Shown here: positions 45,727 through 54,247 of the stretch, piece after piece
How positions within the stretch are numbered: the first letter of the stretch is position 1
Layout: each line of letters starts with the position of its first letter
NCBI RefSeq assembly: GCF_000445445.1
Contig: NZ_ASXP01000001.1
Location: 1,224,501 to 1,288,500 of the forward strand
Direction: 5' to 3'
From: Sporomusa ovata DSM 2662
GTDB taxonomy: Bacteria > Bacillota > Negativicutes > Sporomusales > Sporomusaceae
Length of the DNA stretch: 64,000 nt
Notes under the pieces: model-generated
The model's database searches: none
Seen by the model: only the letters and a program-made list of their open reading frames with translations
What the model was told of the DNA's origin: nothing
Program-made: the position numbers and the translations under genes

Positions 45727-45790
45727 GCAGGCGCCTTTCCGTAATAGTCTATTCACGAGCCGGAATTAGCATTTTATAGAGAGAAAAAGA

Positions 45791-45824
45791 GGCTGTCGCA
45801 TTTCTTAGTGCGATAGCCCCTTTG
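45791..45824 (+). terminator. Rho-independent terminator after the carbonic anhydrase gene
   Basis: GGCTGTCGCA (45791-45800) with TGCGATAGCC (45809-45818), loop 8, then CCTTT. It may also end the convergent minus-strand transcript. Confidence 0.7.
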
Positions 45825-45847
45825 TATATACTAACGGGGATACTATT

Positions 45848-46003
45848 TTAATCCTGAGTTAACTTCGTTGTAAGTTTGGTTAGTGCGCTCATTTCCGGTG
45901 AAGTCCCGCCTAAAGCTGATGAATTGGTACCATCGACTTCGAAGGGAACATGAAATTTGTCAGTATCTTCCGTGTTATTGCGATGCTTGTTTTGTTTTTC
46001 CAC
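45848..46003 (-). CDS. Small 51-residue protein after the left aldehyde oxidoreductase gene
   Basis: GTG start at 46003 preceded by GAGGAGG; the frame ends TAA at 45848. The product is hydrophilic, Asn/Thr/Lys-rich, with no cysteines and no recognised domain (contains FHVPFEVDGTNSSALGG). It lies 39 bases after the aldehyde oxidoreductase on the same strand. Its strong RBS is the main support; function unknown. Confidence 0.6.
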   Translation of the reverse strand: MEKQNKHRNNTEDTDKFHVPFEVDGTNSSALGGTSPEMSALTKLTTKLTQD

Positions 46004-46042
46004 GTTTGTATCCTCCTCATATTTTATATTGTTCCTAAACTC

Positions 46043-48772
46043 TTATTTTGCTCCCATAGCTGCCTTTATTTTCTCTGGCAATGCAGGTACGGCATATACT
46101 CTTGCACCGCATGCATTATAGATGGCATTGAGAATTGCAGGGTGTGGAGCGGTCAGCGGGCCTTCACCTACGCCAGCAGAGCCGTAAGGTCCATGTTCAC
46201 GCGGCGTAATGTTATAGATGATTTCCATATCATCAGGAACATCGTGAATGAATGGCAAACCGCAGCCGACCAGGCTGGTGTGTTTCTTGAGATCCTCGAA
46301 GTCTTCGGTAAGAGCAAGTCCGATGCCTTGTGCCAGAGCGCCATAGATTTGACCGTCACAAGTGGCCTTGTTAGTAAGCGTGCCGATATCCTCGACAGTA
46401 ACGAATCTCACTACTTTAGCCTTACCTGTCTTCATGTCGACTTCTACTTCCGGCATAAAGAGCGCATACATATAAATGCAGAACGGATTACCCTGACCGG
46501 TTTCCGAATTGCAGTCAGTGCACATGGAAGCAGCCCATTTGCCTTCGTAGCGAACCGGAATATTTTCGGCGACCATTTCGTTATAGTTCCGGTAGTTGCC
46601 GTCCGGTTTGCGCATAGCGTTCACCAGCATTTCACAACCCACCCGTATGGCATTACCGGTCATTACGTTTTGGCGGCTGCCGCCGGACGGACCACTGGCC
46701 GGAGTAAAAGCGGTGTCATTCATGACAAGTTTGATTTGCTCAGGGGTGATGCCCATTTGCTTAAGAGTTTCATGAGCATGGGTCAAAGAAGCAAGGTCTG
46801 CACCTTGACCATGGTCTTGCCAGGAATTACCGACAGATACTGTGCCGTCTGCATTCAATTCAACCCAAGCTACTGACCCATCCGGGCCATCAAGACCGCA
46901 GCCATAGATACCTAGCGAGAGTCCTACGCCGCGTTTTTTCTCTGGAGTAGAGAGATTTTTGCAGCGTTTTTTCGCTTCTTCCCACATTGGACGAAGAGTA
47001 TTCAGCATATTTTCAAAGCAGTATACTTCCGGTTCCTGACCGGTAGGAGTAGTAGCACCAGGGCGGTAAATATTCTTAAAGCGCAGTTCCAGCGGGTCCA
47101 TACTGAGTTTTTCAGCAAGTTCATCCATAGCTATTTCTGAAGCCAGGAAAGCCTGCGGTGAGCCATAGGCCCGGAAAGCGGAACCCCAGGCGTGGTTAGT
47201 GCAAACAGTACGGCCTTTACCACGAATGCTGGGAATGTCATAACCGGCACCGGTAAATTGGGCTTGACGTACTGTCAGCAAATCGCCGAATTCCGAGTAC
47301 GGACCATGGTCGATTGACCAGTCGGTTTCCATGGCCAGCAGTTTGCCTGTTTTATCAGCGGCAAGTTTACATTTAACAAAACCAGGTGAACGTTTGCCGG
47401 TATAGGTAATATTCTGGAACATATTAAATACCAGGGAGACAGGTTTACCATCACAGGCCAGACAGGCGACACCCAGCAGCGCTTCATTGGTCGGGCTGAA
47501 CTTGTAGCCGAAGGTAGCACCTGTTGGGTTGGCAACAAGACGCAATTTTTCCGGTTCAATACCGATGCCTGCCACGATCATAGCATGATGCAGATGCAGC
47601 GCGATGCTTTTTGATTGAATGGTCAAGCGGCCTTCTTCATCCATGTAGGCACAGCCACAGTCAGGTTCAAGATGAAGATGCGGCTGACGGCTACAGTAGG
47701 TTTCAACTTCCACGGTTACTACATCGTTCCGCTCCATAATGGGCTTGGTGTCATCGCCTTTAATTATCCCTTGCTCATAGTAAATATTGGGTACACCGGG
47801 ATGGATTTCAATGGCATCAGGTGCCATGGCGGCAGGAGCACTCATGTAGGCAGGCAGTATTTCCAGATCTACTTTTACTTTTTTGGCCGCTTCTCTGGCA
47901 TGTTCTTCCGTATCAGCGGCAACAATGGCAATGGCATCACCAAATTGGAACACTTTTTCATCGCAAAGAATGGGACGGTCCCAGCCATCGCCTTTATTGC
48001 TTGGGAAGGTGATAAGTCCGGTAATGCGGTTTTTCCCTTTGATGTCTTTATGGGTAACAACTTTGTAAACACCAGGCATTTTTTCCGCTTCCGAAGTATC
48101 AATACCTTTAATATTGGCATGGGAAACTTCTGCTTGCACTAAAGCCAGACGCAGTGTTCCGGGCGGCATTTGCAGCGCAACATCAGCACCAAAATCCCAG
48201 GTACCAGTAACCTTTGCTAACGCAGATGGACGATGGTATGTAGTTGCAAAGATCGTATTGCCGGCAGGTGAATACAGTAAATCTTCTTTACGCATTTCAC
48301 CGCGAACAACCTTTGCTGCTGCCATAACCGCATCAACTAGTGGCTTGTAACCTGTGCAGCGGCAGGCATTGCGGTTTTTCTGAAACCAGTCGCGAACATC
48401 TTCTCTGGTAGGATTGGGCTTTTCGTCAAGCAAAACCTTGGCCGACAAAATAAACCCAGGGCTGCAGAATCCGCACTGAGCGCAGCCGTACGCCATCCAG
48501 GCAACTTGCAGCGGATGGAGATTGTTGGGAGTGGCCAGACCTTCAATGGTAGTAATTTTAGCACCATCGTCAACTTTCTTCATTTTAACAATACAGGCCC
48601 GAACAACTTTATTATCCATAATGATGGAGCAGGTACCGCATTGACCTTGATTACAACCAACTTTACAGCCTGTCAGTAAAAGTTGTTCCCGCAGTACATC
48701 AGCCAGGGTTGCTTCCGGACTGACAATTAAGGTTCTGTCCAAACCATTAATATTTAGAATCTTTTTTTGCAC
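46043..48772 (-). CDS. Molybdenum-containing aldehyde oxidoreductase, MOP type (left copy)
   Basis: Xanthine-oxidase-family enzyme oxidising aldehydes to acids at a molybdopterin centre. One chain carries everything, as in Desulfovibrio gigas MOP: plant-type [2Fe-2S] domain (Cys 40, 45, 48, 60), second [2Fe-2S] domain (Cys 100, 103, 137, 139, in GCAQCGFCSPG and NACRCTGYKP), then the two molybdopterin-binding domains; no FAD domain. KGDGWDRPILCDEKVFQ and the catalytic Glu in GVGEGPLTAPHP are present. 909 residues against 907 in MOP, with matching cysteine numbering. Second gene of a cassette after a MoeA-like gene. Confidence 0.94.
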   Translation of the reverse strand: MQKKILNINGLDRTLIVSPEATLADVLREQLLLTGCKVGCNQGQCGTCSIIMDNKVVRACIVKMKKVDDGAKITTIEGLATPNNLHPLQVAWMAYGCAQCGFCSPGFILSAKVLLDEKPNPTREDVRDWFQKNRNACRCTGYKPLVDAVMAAAKVVRGEMRKEDLLYSPAGNTIFATTYHRPSALAKVTGTWDFGADVALQMPPGTLRLALVQAEVSHANIKGIDTSEAEKMPGVYKVVTHKDIKGKNRITGLITFPSNKGDGWDRPILCDEKVFQFGDAIAIVAADTEEHAREAAKKVKVDLEILPAYMSAPAAMAPDAIEIHPGVPNIYYEQGIIKGDDTKPIMERNDVVTVEVETYCSRQPHLHLEPDCGCAYMDEEGRLTIQSKSIALHLHHAMIVAGIGIEPEKLRLVANPTGATFGYKFSPTNEALLGVACLACDGKPVSLVFNMFQNITYTGKRSPGFVKCKLAADKTGKLLAMETDWSIDHGPYSEFGDLLTVRQAQFTGAGYDIPSIRGKGRTVCTNHAWGSAFRAYGSPQAFLASEIAMDELAEKLSMDPLELRFKNIYRPGATTPTGQEPEVYCFENMLNTLRPMWEEAKKRCKNLSTPEKKRGVGLSLGIYGCGLDGPDGSVAWVELNADGTVSVGNSWQDHGQGADLASLTHAHETLKQMGITPEQIKLVMNDTAFTPASGPSGGSRQNVMTGNAIRVGCEMLVNAMRKPDGNYRNYNEMVAENIPVRYEGKWAASMCTDCNSETGQGNPFCIYMYALFMPEVEVDMKTGKAKVVRFVTVEDIGTLTNKATCDGQIYGALAQGIGLALTEDFEDLKKHTSLVGCGLPFIHDVPDDMEIIYNITPREHGPYGSAGVGEGPLTAPHPAILNAIYNACGARVYAVPALPEKIKAAMGAK

Positions 48773-48876
48773 ATTTTGGCCTCCTTTTTCAATATCAAGT
48801 TCTAAAATACTTATTTAGCTTTTTCCAACATCAGCTGTTCTATACATGATTATAAATAAATACTAACGCTCATCAC

Positions 48877-49902
48877 CTAACTGCCTTTACCAAAAGTGCA
48901 ATGAGGGTATTGGCATAAATCACAATTGAAACAGTATCCCCCATGGGCCAAGCGACTAATGTCTTTCCGGGTAATTTCCTCTCCTGCTAAAATACGAGGA
49001 ACAAGCAAATCAAATATTGTTGTTTTATGATACATCACGCAACCAGGTAAACCTAATACTGGAATATCGCCGATACGGGCAAGCATAAACATCGACCCCG
49101 GAAGTACCGGTGCTCCGTAAGCAATGACATAGCCACCAGCCTCTTTAATTCCTGCTGGGGTTACGTCATCCGGGTCAACCGACATCCCGCCGGTGGTTAT
49201 AATCATTTCGGCCCCTTCTTTGATTAACGTTTGGATGGACTCAGAAATCATCGCAACATTATCATCAGAAAAGACCTGCCGCAAAATTTGACTGCCTAAT
49301 TCCGTTATTTTTCTCTGTATAACCGGGCCAAACTGATCTTGTATGCGTCCATGATAAACCTCGCTGCCGGTGGTTACAACTCCTACCTTTAGCGATCTTA
49401 ACGGTTTGATCTCCACGATTGGGAAAAACTCCTTACCTATTTTTTCCACATCACGTATCTTGTCAGTATTAATTACCAGCGGAACAACCCGGCTGCCGGC
49501 AATAACATCTCCGGCATCGACCATCTGATTGGAATGTATCGTAGCCAACACTATTTCATCAATGTCGTTTATTTTTTCTAATGCACTGGTATTAATTTTT
49601 AACAGTCCCGCCATTTTCGCTCTAAGTTCAACCTTGCCTTCCACTGGCTCAGTCAAGGTAATGCCTTGGCCGGCAGCGGCTTTAGCAATTCTAATTGCTG
49701 CATCATTTTCATGCAAAGCATTCTCATTTATTTCCCAGACATATAGGTGCTCTTTCCCTAAATTCAGTAGTTTAGGTATGTCCTCGCTTTTTACTACATG
49801 ACCTTTTTTAAATGCCCGGCCTTTTGATTTGCCGGGAACAATCTCTGTAATGTCATGGCATAATACCATACCTTCCGCTTCGTATACTGATACGACTTTC
49901 AT
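48877..49902 (-). CDS. MoeA-like molybdopterin-binding protein (left copy)
   Basis: 341 residues: a MoeA N-terminal-like part (EAEGMVLCHDITEIVPG), then a MoCF_biosynth fold with VGVVTTGSEVYHGRI and IITTGGMSVDPDDVTPAGI, and a C-terminal cysteine cluster (CFNCDLCQYPHC) not part of MoeA. Probably handles or inserts the cofactor for the oxidoreductase encoded next. ATG follows AGGAG on the minus strand. The sequence upstream was invaded by a group II intron whose end lies about 18 bases before the start codon. Confidence 0.87.
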   Translation of the reverse strand: MKVVSVYEAEGMVLCHDITEIVPGKSKGRAFKKGHVVKSEDIPKLLNLGKEHLYVWEINENALHENDAAIRIAKAAAGQGITLTEPVEGKVELRAKMAGLLKINTSALEKINDIDEIVLATIHSNQMVDAGDVIAGSRVVPLVINTDKIRDVEKIGKEFFPIVEIKPLRSLKVGVVTTGSEVYHGRIQDQFGPVIQRKITELGSQILRQVFSDDNVAMISESIQTLIKEGAEMIITTGGMSVDPDDVTPAGIKEAGGYVIAYGAPVLPGSMFMLARIGDIPVLGLPGCVMYHKTTIFDLLVPRILAGEEITRKDISRLAHGGYCFNCDLCQYPHCTFGKGS

Positions 49903-50103
49903 CCGTTCAACTCCTTATAGTGCGCACGTTGCGCGCTTCATATATATTTCACAGAAATCATCGCTCCTGCGTTGCGATGTAAGACAATCGACTTGCCTAA
50001 CGACCTTCTGTAATGGAAGGTACATGGTGAAGGGGGGCAGTATTCCAAGTTCCCATTTTGAAAGGAATTGCTTTGAATGGAGCAATCGAAACTCATGTAG
50101 AAA

Positions 50104-51165
50104 TTGGAAGGTTATCGTCGTCGAAACGCCGCCAATCATGAGTATGTCAACAGTGATCTCTATCGGCTATTTTACGATAAGGATTTGTACATCATTGCCT
50201 ACAACTCCGTCAAGTCTAATGATGGTGCAGAAACATCTGGCTCTGATGGCACTTCTCGGCACGGCTTTTGCCAAGAGTGGGTTGCTGAACTAATCGCTGC
50301 CATGCGCGCTGAGGCCTATCAGCCTCAACCAAACAAAACCATGATGATACCAAAGAGTAATGGGAAAATGCGCAAGCTAAGTTTTCCCAACGGTAAGGAC
50401 AAGCTTGTTCAGGAGGCCATCCGCATTATCTTAGAATGTATCTACGAGCCTACCTTTTCCGGCCTCTCCCATGGATTCCGGCCAAAACGTTCTACACAAA
50501 GTGCCATCGCCGAGGTAGAGACTTGGAACGGTACCATTTGGTTCCTTGAAGGTGACATTACCGCTTGTTTTGATGAAATCGATCATCGCATACTGGAGTC
50601 AAATGATTTTCTAATTGGCCTGATTGCCCCTAAAGCGTATGCAGTGAATTTAAAGCAATAACTCAAGGATTTCCTCCAAAACAAACTCTGTCTTCGGTTA
50701 AGCGACGAGAAAACTAAAATTACACATTCCGTTGATCATCACGTAGCTTTTCTGGGTTATATTAGCCGCAAGGGCTATGGCAAACAGAGTAAGTTTCAAA
50801 TCCGCCCTTTTGATTCATCTCTCTGTGTCCATATGAATACAGAGGGTATCTTGAACAAACTGCGCCATAACGGTATGTGTACTGCAATTGGCTATCCTAT
50901 CGGCATCACCCGGCTACTTCAAGAACTTCCGGAAGATATCATCAAATATGGTAACCAAGTTTTGCGGGGACTGCTAACTCAGCAGCGCGGTTGCTGCAAT
51001 TTCTTTGAAGGCTGGCGTATCCAATACGTTGTGCAGTTTTCCATCGCTAAAACCCTAGCTTCCAACTCAAACAACTCAACCGACGATAATTTATTTGGAA
51101 TATGGAGAGCCGTATGCGGTGAAAGTCGCTTGTACGGTTCGGGAAGGGGTGGGTTACTTTGTTAA
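50104..51165 (+). pseudogene. Group II intron reverse transcriptase/maturase, internally deleted
   Basis: One frame throughout. It starts with reverse transcriptase blocks 0-3 (LYRLFYDKDLYIIAYN, FRPKRSTQSAI, GDITACFDEIDHRIL), then jumps to SNDFLIGLIAPK, which should be preceded by YAD of the catalytic YADD. Roughly 130 residues including most of the palm are missing. A TAA at 50659-50661 interrupts NLKQ*LKDFL; the maturase domain (TRLLQELPEDIIKYG...) follows. Not expected to be functional. Confidence 0.85.
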
Positions 51166-51174
51166 TCCACCTAT
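51107..51174 (+). ncRNA. Group II intron domains V and VI
   Basis: A 34-nt hairpin (51107-51140) starting GAGCCG, with a GAAA tetraloop and closing TACGGTTC, carries the AGC catalytic triad of domain V. GGTGGGTTA...AATCCACC follows as a domain VI stem, and the intron ends near CCACCTAT. Confidence 0.82.
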
Positions 51175-51499
51175 TTCATATTATGAAAGTACTTAAAACA
51201 AGCTGTATTAATTGGATAAAAAAGCAAAGTGCAGCAAAAGAAAATGGCACTATGCACAATGGTTATAATTCTCAACTGGGATATTATTTATGCTGATTAC
51301 GGTATGCCACATGGGGTGTTTGTTTTACATGCTAATTAATAGGTAATGGAGAAGCGAAAATAATATAAAGTTTGCCACAAAGAAATAAATATCGCATTAA
51401 ACAGATAAATGTAACTCGTTGGAGAATATTTCATCGATGAGGCAGGATTTTAATCGCTAGTAACGAATAATATTAAATAGAATCAACTGAATATTCATT
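51175..51499. other. Intergenic region between intron remnant and Moco-type leader
   Basis: A/T-rich, no open frame with an RBS seen. It should hold the promoter of the regulator and, before the intron arrived, the minus-strand promoter of the left cassette; no convincing -24/-12 element was found on the minus strand. Confidence 0.5.
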
Positions 51500-51592
51500 A
51501 ACTCCGAATCTGGTAGTCTAATGGAAACTACGACAACCAGGTCGTTGGGTTTACCGGGAAACCGATAAGCCTCCCGTTGCGGAAAGGAGTCA
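51500..51592 (+). ncRNA. Moco-type riboswitch upstream of the sigma-54 activator
   Basis: ACTCC (51501-51505) pairs with GGAGT (51586-51590) to close the structure; CTGG (51510-51513) pairs with CCAG (51537-51540). TTTACCGGGAAACCG, GCCTCCCG and CGGAAAGGAG resemble the Moco RNA motif, and the ordered blocks are shared with 38200-38305. A terminator follows, so an off/on switch by cofactor level is likely. The gene context (regulator of molybdenum enzymes) fits. Confidence 0.7.
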
Positions 51593-51603
51593 GTGCTACT
51601 ATT

Positions 51604-51648
51604 GAGACAGGGCGCTCATCCTTTTTGGGTGTGCTCTGTCTTTTAATT
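51604..51648 (+). terminator. Terminator of the Moco-type leader
   Basis: GACAGGGCGC (51606-51615) with GTGCTCTGTC (51631-51640), two G-T pairs, loop 15, TTTTAATTT tail. Probably the expression platform of the leader. Confidence 0.78.
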
Positions 51649-51783
51649 TCCCAAAAGCATAACTTTCTTAAAACCGGAATAAGGACAACAGCGGCTGCTG
51701 CTTAGCAAAAGATTGGCACAAGCCGTGTTTTCTTTATTTGCAGGACCTGATGTTGCGTTAAAATTTAGACAGGAGGGTGACTT

Positions 51784-52446
51784 ATGGCTGTGTATGCCGA
51801 AAATACTATTGATAGTACCTGGGACGGATGGCTAAATTTTACAGCCACGCTAAAAACTGCTGACAAGAATTATAATTATTCTATCAGACCAGAAATTTGG
51901 GATTCATGGATAAGGTGCCGTCAAGCCAAGGTTAATCCCAATGATGATAGCATTCATCGCCAATTGGAAATGGCCAGTCTTCAGGTTATGTTGCGAAGAA
52001 ACCGGGATCTTATTATTATTGCCAAACCTTTTATGGAAAACTTGTATCAAATTGTCGCAGGCTCTGGTTTTGTTGTGGCCCTAACCGATACACGTGGTTA
52101 TATTATGGAAATTTTCGGCGATAAGGATACCTTAACAAACCCAATGACGGCGAGTTTTTTTCAAGGCGCGAATTGGAGTGAAGCCGAGGCTGGTACTAAC
52201 GCTATTGGTACAGCATTGATTACCGGGCAATCAATTCAGGTTTCAGGATCTGAGCATTACTGCCGCAAACATCACTGTTTGACCTGTTCGGCAGCCCCGA
52301 TCATTGACGAGAAAGGGACAGTTCTGGGAATTCTCGATGTTTCAGGCAAATCAGAGGCTGCTCATTTACATACACTGGGGATGGTGATGGCTGCAGCGGA
52401 AGCAATCATGGCTCAGCTAGGTATTAGAAAAAAAATAAAGAACTAA
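51784..52446 (+). CDS. Sigma-54 activator, N-terminal GAF/sensor part (frame-split)
   Basis: 220 residues that match the N-terminus of AcoR-type activators: RPEIWDSWIRCRQAKVNP, then a GAF domain with GSGFVVALTDTRGYI, GTNAIGTALITGQSIQ and CSAAPIIDEKGTVLGILDVSG. Translation stops at 52444-52446 shortly after an A8 run (52428-52435). In the -1 frame the protein continues without a stop through NKELSVINNRLTSIF into the PAS-AAA+-HTH part. GGAGGGTG precedes the ATG. Either a true or programmed frameshift, a pseudogene or a base error. Confidence 0.85.
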   Translation: MAVYAENTIDSTWDGWLNFTATLKTADKNYNYSIRPEIWDSWIRCRQAKVNPNDDSIHRQLEMASLQVMLRRNRDLIIIAKPFMENLYQIVAGSGFVVALTDTRGYIMEIFGDKDTLTNPMTASFFQGANWSEAEAGTNAIGTALITGQSIQVSGSEHYCRKHHCLTCSAAPIIDEKGTVLGILDVSGKSEAAHLHTLGMVMAAAEAIMAQLGIRKKIKN

Positions 52447-52463
52447 GTGTAATTAATAATCGG

Positions 52464-53831
52464 TTGACAAGTATTTTCAATACTATGTCTGATGGCGTAA
52501 TTATGGTTGACAATAATGGTGTTATTAGCGAACTGAACCCGGTTGCCAAAAATATACTTGGTATTGGTATAAATGACATTGAGGATACGCGTGGAATTCA
52601 GGTAGAAAGCATCTTGGGAGCTAAAAATTCCTTTGTTAGAAGAATGCTAATGTGTAAAGAATCCTGTGCAGACACTGAAATCATGCTTGACATCAACGGT
52701 GAGATTAGTCATTTCTGGGCATCAGGGGAGCCTGTTACCGATGAACAGGGAGCAGTGACAGGCGGTGTTATTATTCTACGGCCCATTAAACAAATTCAAA
52801 ATTTGGTGAACCGGTTTAGCGGAAACTATGGGACTTTACAGTTTAGCGACATTATTGGCGAAAGTAAAGCCATTCTGGAAGCTGTCCGGATAGCTTCACT
52901 TGCTGCAAACTCACTATCCAGCGTATTGCTTCAAGGCGAAAGCGGTACAGGAAAAGAAATATTTGCTCAGGCTATCCACAATCGAAGTGAACGTAACACC
53001 GGCCCCTTTATAGCTGTAAACTGCGGAGCTATACCCAGGGAACTTATTGGCAGTGAACTATTTGGCTATGCGGAGGGTGCCTTTACCGGGGCTAAACGTG
53101 GGGGGAAGCCAGGTAAATTCGAGCTCGCCTGCGGCGGAACGCTGTTTTTGGATGAAATCGGTGATATGCCGTTGGAGCAGCAAGTAGCACTGCTGCGTGT
53201 TTTGCAGGAGCGCAAAGTAAATCGAATTGGCTGTGATAAGGTAATTCCTGTTGATGTCAGGGTGATTTGTGCTACCAATAAGAGTTTATTGAAAGAAGTA
53301 GAAAAAGGGACCTTTCGCAAAGATCTATATTATCGGTTAGATGTTATATCGATCACAATACCGCCGCTGCGGGAGCGTTCCGATGATATCGTAGCATTAT
53401 TTAACTATTTTTTAGAAAAGCAGGATAAACATGACCGGAACTTTTTGGTTAGTCCGGAGGTTATTGAACGAATTGTACGATACGACTGGCCAGGAAATGT
53501 GCGTGAACTCCAGAATGTGGTGGAGCGAATTGTTAGTTTGACAGAAGGGCAGGTGGTAAATCTCGGGAATTTACCGAAAGAAATTTGTAATTGGCAACCA
53601 GCGAATACAGATAGCGAAAATGTGGTTTCTTCAAATCGTCATGCTGCAGAATCTTTTTGCGGGAGAGAGGGGCGACAGGGGCGACGCTTCATGCTTGAAG
53701 AGCATGAAAGACAGGAAATACTGGAATTACTTTTCAACCATCGAGGAAATGTTAGTCTGACTGCGCGCAGCATGGGAGTTTCGCGAAATACCCTGTACCG
53801 AAAAATGAAACAGTATGAAATATACAAATAG
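52464..53831 (+). CDS. Sigma-54 activator, PAS, AAA+ and Fis-type HTH part (frame-split)
   Basis: The frame is open from the A8 run at 52428; TTG 52464 is only the first possible start and has no good RBS. PAS-like segment (MSDGVIMVDNNGVISELNPVA), AAA+ domain from about residue 125 with GESGTGKE (Walker A), GAFTGAKRGG (sigma-54 contact loop), GGTLFLDEIGD (Walker B), WPGNVRELQN, and the C-terminal Fis-type helix-turn-helix (NVSLTARSMGVSRNTLYRKM). Likely activates the -24/-12 promoter at 54114. Probably functional only when joined with the upstream GAF part. Confidence 0.88.
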   Translation: MTSIFNTMSDGVIMVDNNGVISELNPVAKNILGIGINDIEDTRGIQVESILGAKNSFVRRMLMCKESCADTEIMLDINGEISHFWASGEPVTDEQGAVTGGVIILRPIKQIQNLVNRFSGNYGTLQFSDIIGESKAILEAVRIASLAANSLSSVLLQGESGTGKEIFAQAIHNRSERNTGPFIAVNCGAIPRELIGSELFGYAEGAFTGAKRGGKPGKFELACGGTLFLDEIGDMPLEQQVALLRVLQERKVNRIGCDKVIPVDVRVICATNKSLLKEVEKGTFRKDLYYRLDVISITIPPLRERSDDIVALFNYFLEKQDKHDRNFLVSPEVIERIVRYDWPGNVRELQNVVERIVSLTEGQVVNLGNLPKEICNWQPANTDSENVVSSNRHAAESFCGREGRQGRRFMLEEHERQEILELLFNHRGNVSLTARSMGVSRNTLYRKMKQYEIYK

Positions 53832-53832
53832 T

Positions 53833-53869
53833 GCATAAGTGTCACTTTTGCATCACAATTATGCACATA
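53833..53869. promoter_or_regulatory. Inverted TGCATAA repeats, possible activator-binding site
   Basis: Three related half-sites (TGCATAA, TGCATCA, TTATGCA) lie just after the activator gene, about 250-280 bases upstream of the sigma-54 promoter, a normal distance for enhancer sites. It could alternatively be a weak terminator structure. Confidence 0.4.
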
Positions 53870-54113
53870 TTAAGGTACACATATCAGACTGTGAGAGAGA
53901 AGTATTGTTATTATATGTCTAGTACACGCTTGTATTTATTATTTTGCAAAAAAAAAGTAATGGTAATTTAAGTAATTTATTTGCCTTAAAATGCCATTTA
54001 TAGCCATAAATACGGGATAATGTATTCCGAATAAAAGAATATGTCCGTATGGAGAGGAAACAAATAATAGAGACTAAATGGCACTGCTTGTATTTTTGAA
54101 AAATAGTCAAAAT

Positions 54114-54129
54114 TGGCATAAATCTTGCA
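54114..54129 (+). promoter_or_regulatory. Sigma-54 (-24/-12) promoter of the right cassette
   Basis: TGGCATAAATCTTGCA matches TGGCAC-N5-TTGCA with correct GG-to-GC spacing. It lies 118 bases upstream of the MoeA-like gene and directly downstream of the sigma-54 activator gene. Confidence 0.82.
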
Positions 54130-54247
54130 ATTATATAATTTCGTAATTGCTCTAAAATAATTCTAGGACATTTTGGAACATTCCAGAACACTCTAGTGAT
54201 GCAAGAGGCTATATATGCAGATTGGTATTAGCTAAGGAGGAAGATCA

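Larger units (their letters stand above)
49920..51174 (+). mobile_element. Degenerate group II intron
   Basis: Begins GTGCGC (49920), the group II 5' consensus, and ends with a typical domain V and VI. The enclosed intron protein gene is defective. On the plus strand, opposite to the adjacent MoeA-like gene. The 5' boundary is less certain than the 3' one. Confidence 0.75.

Noticed and set aside
45950..46876. 308-residue plus-strand frame opposite the left aldehyde oxidoreductase
   Set aside because: Antisense shadow of a clearly recognised enzyme gene; similar shadows occur opposite the right copy.
51175..51499. Minus-strand sigma-54 promoter for the left cassette
   Set aside because: TGGCA-like words were found, but none had TTGC at the right spacing.
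54084..54100. Second -24/-12 promoter candidate containing TGGCACTGCTTG
   Set aside because: The distance between the GG and the following TTG is too short for sigma-54.
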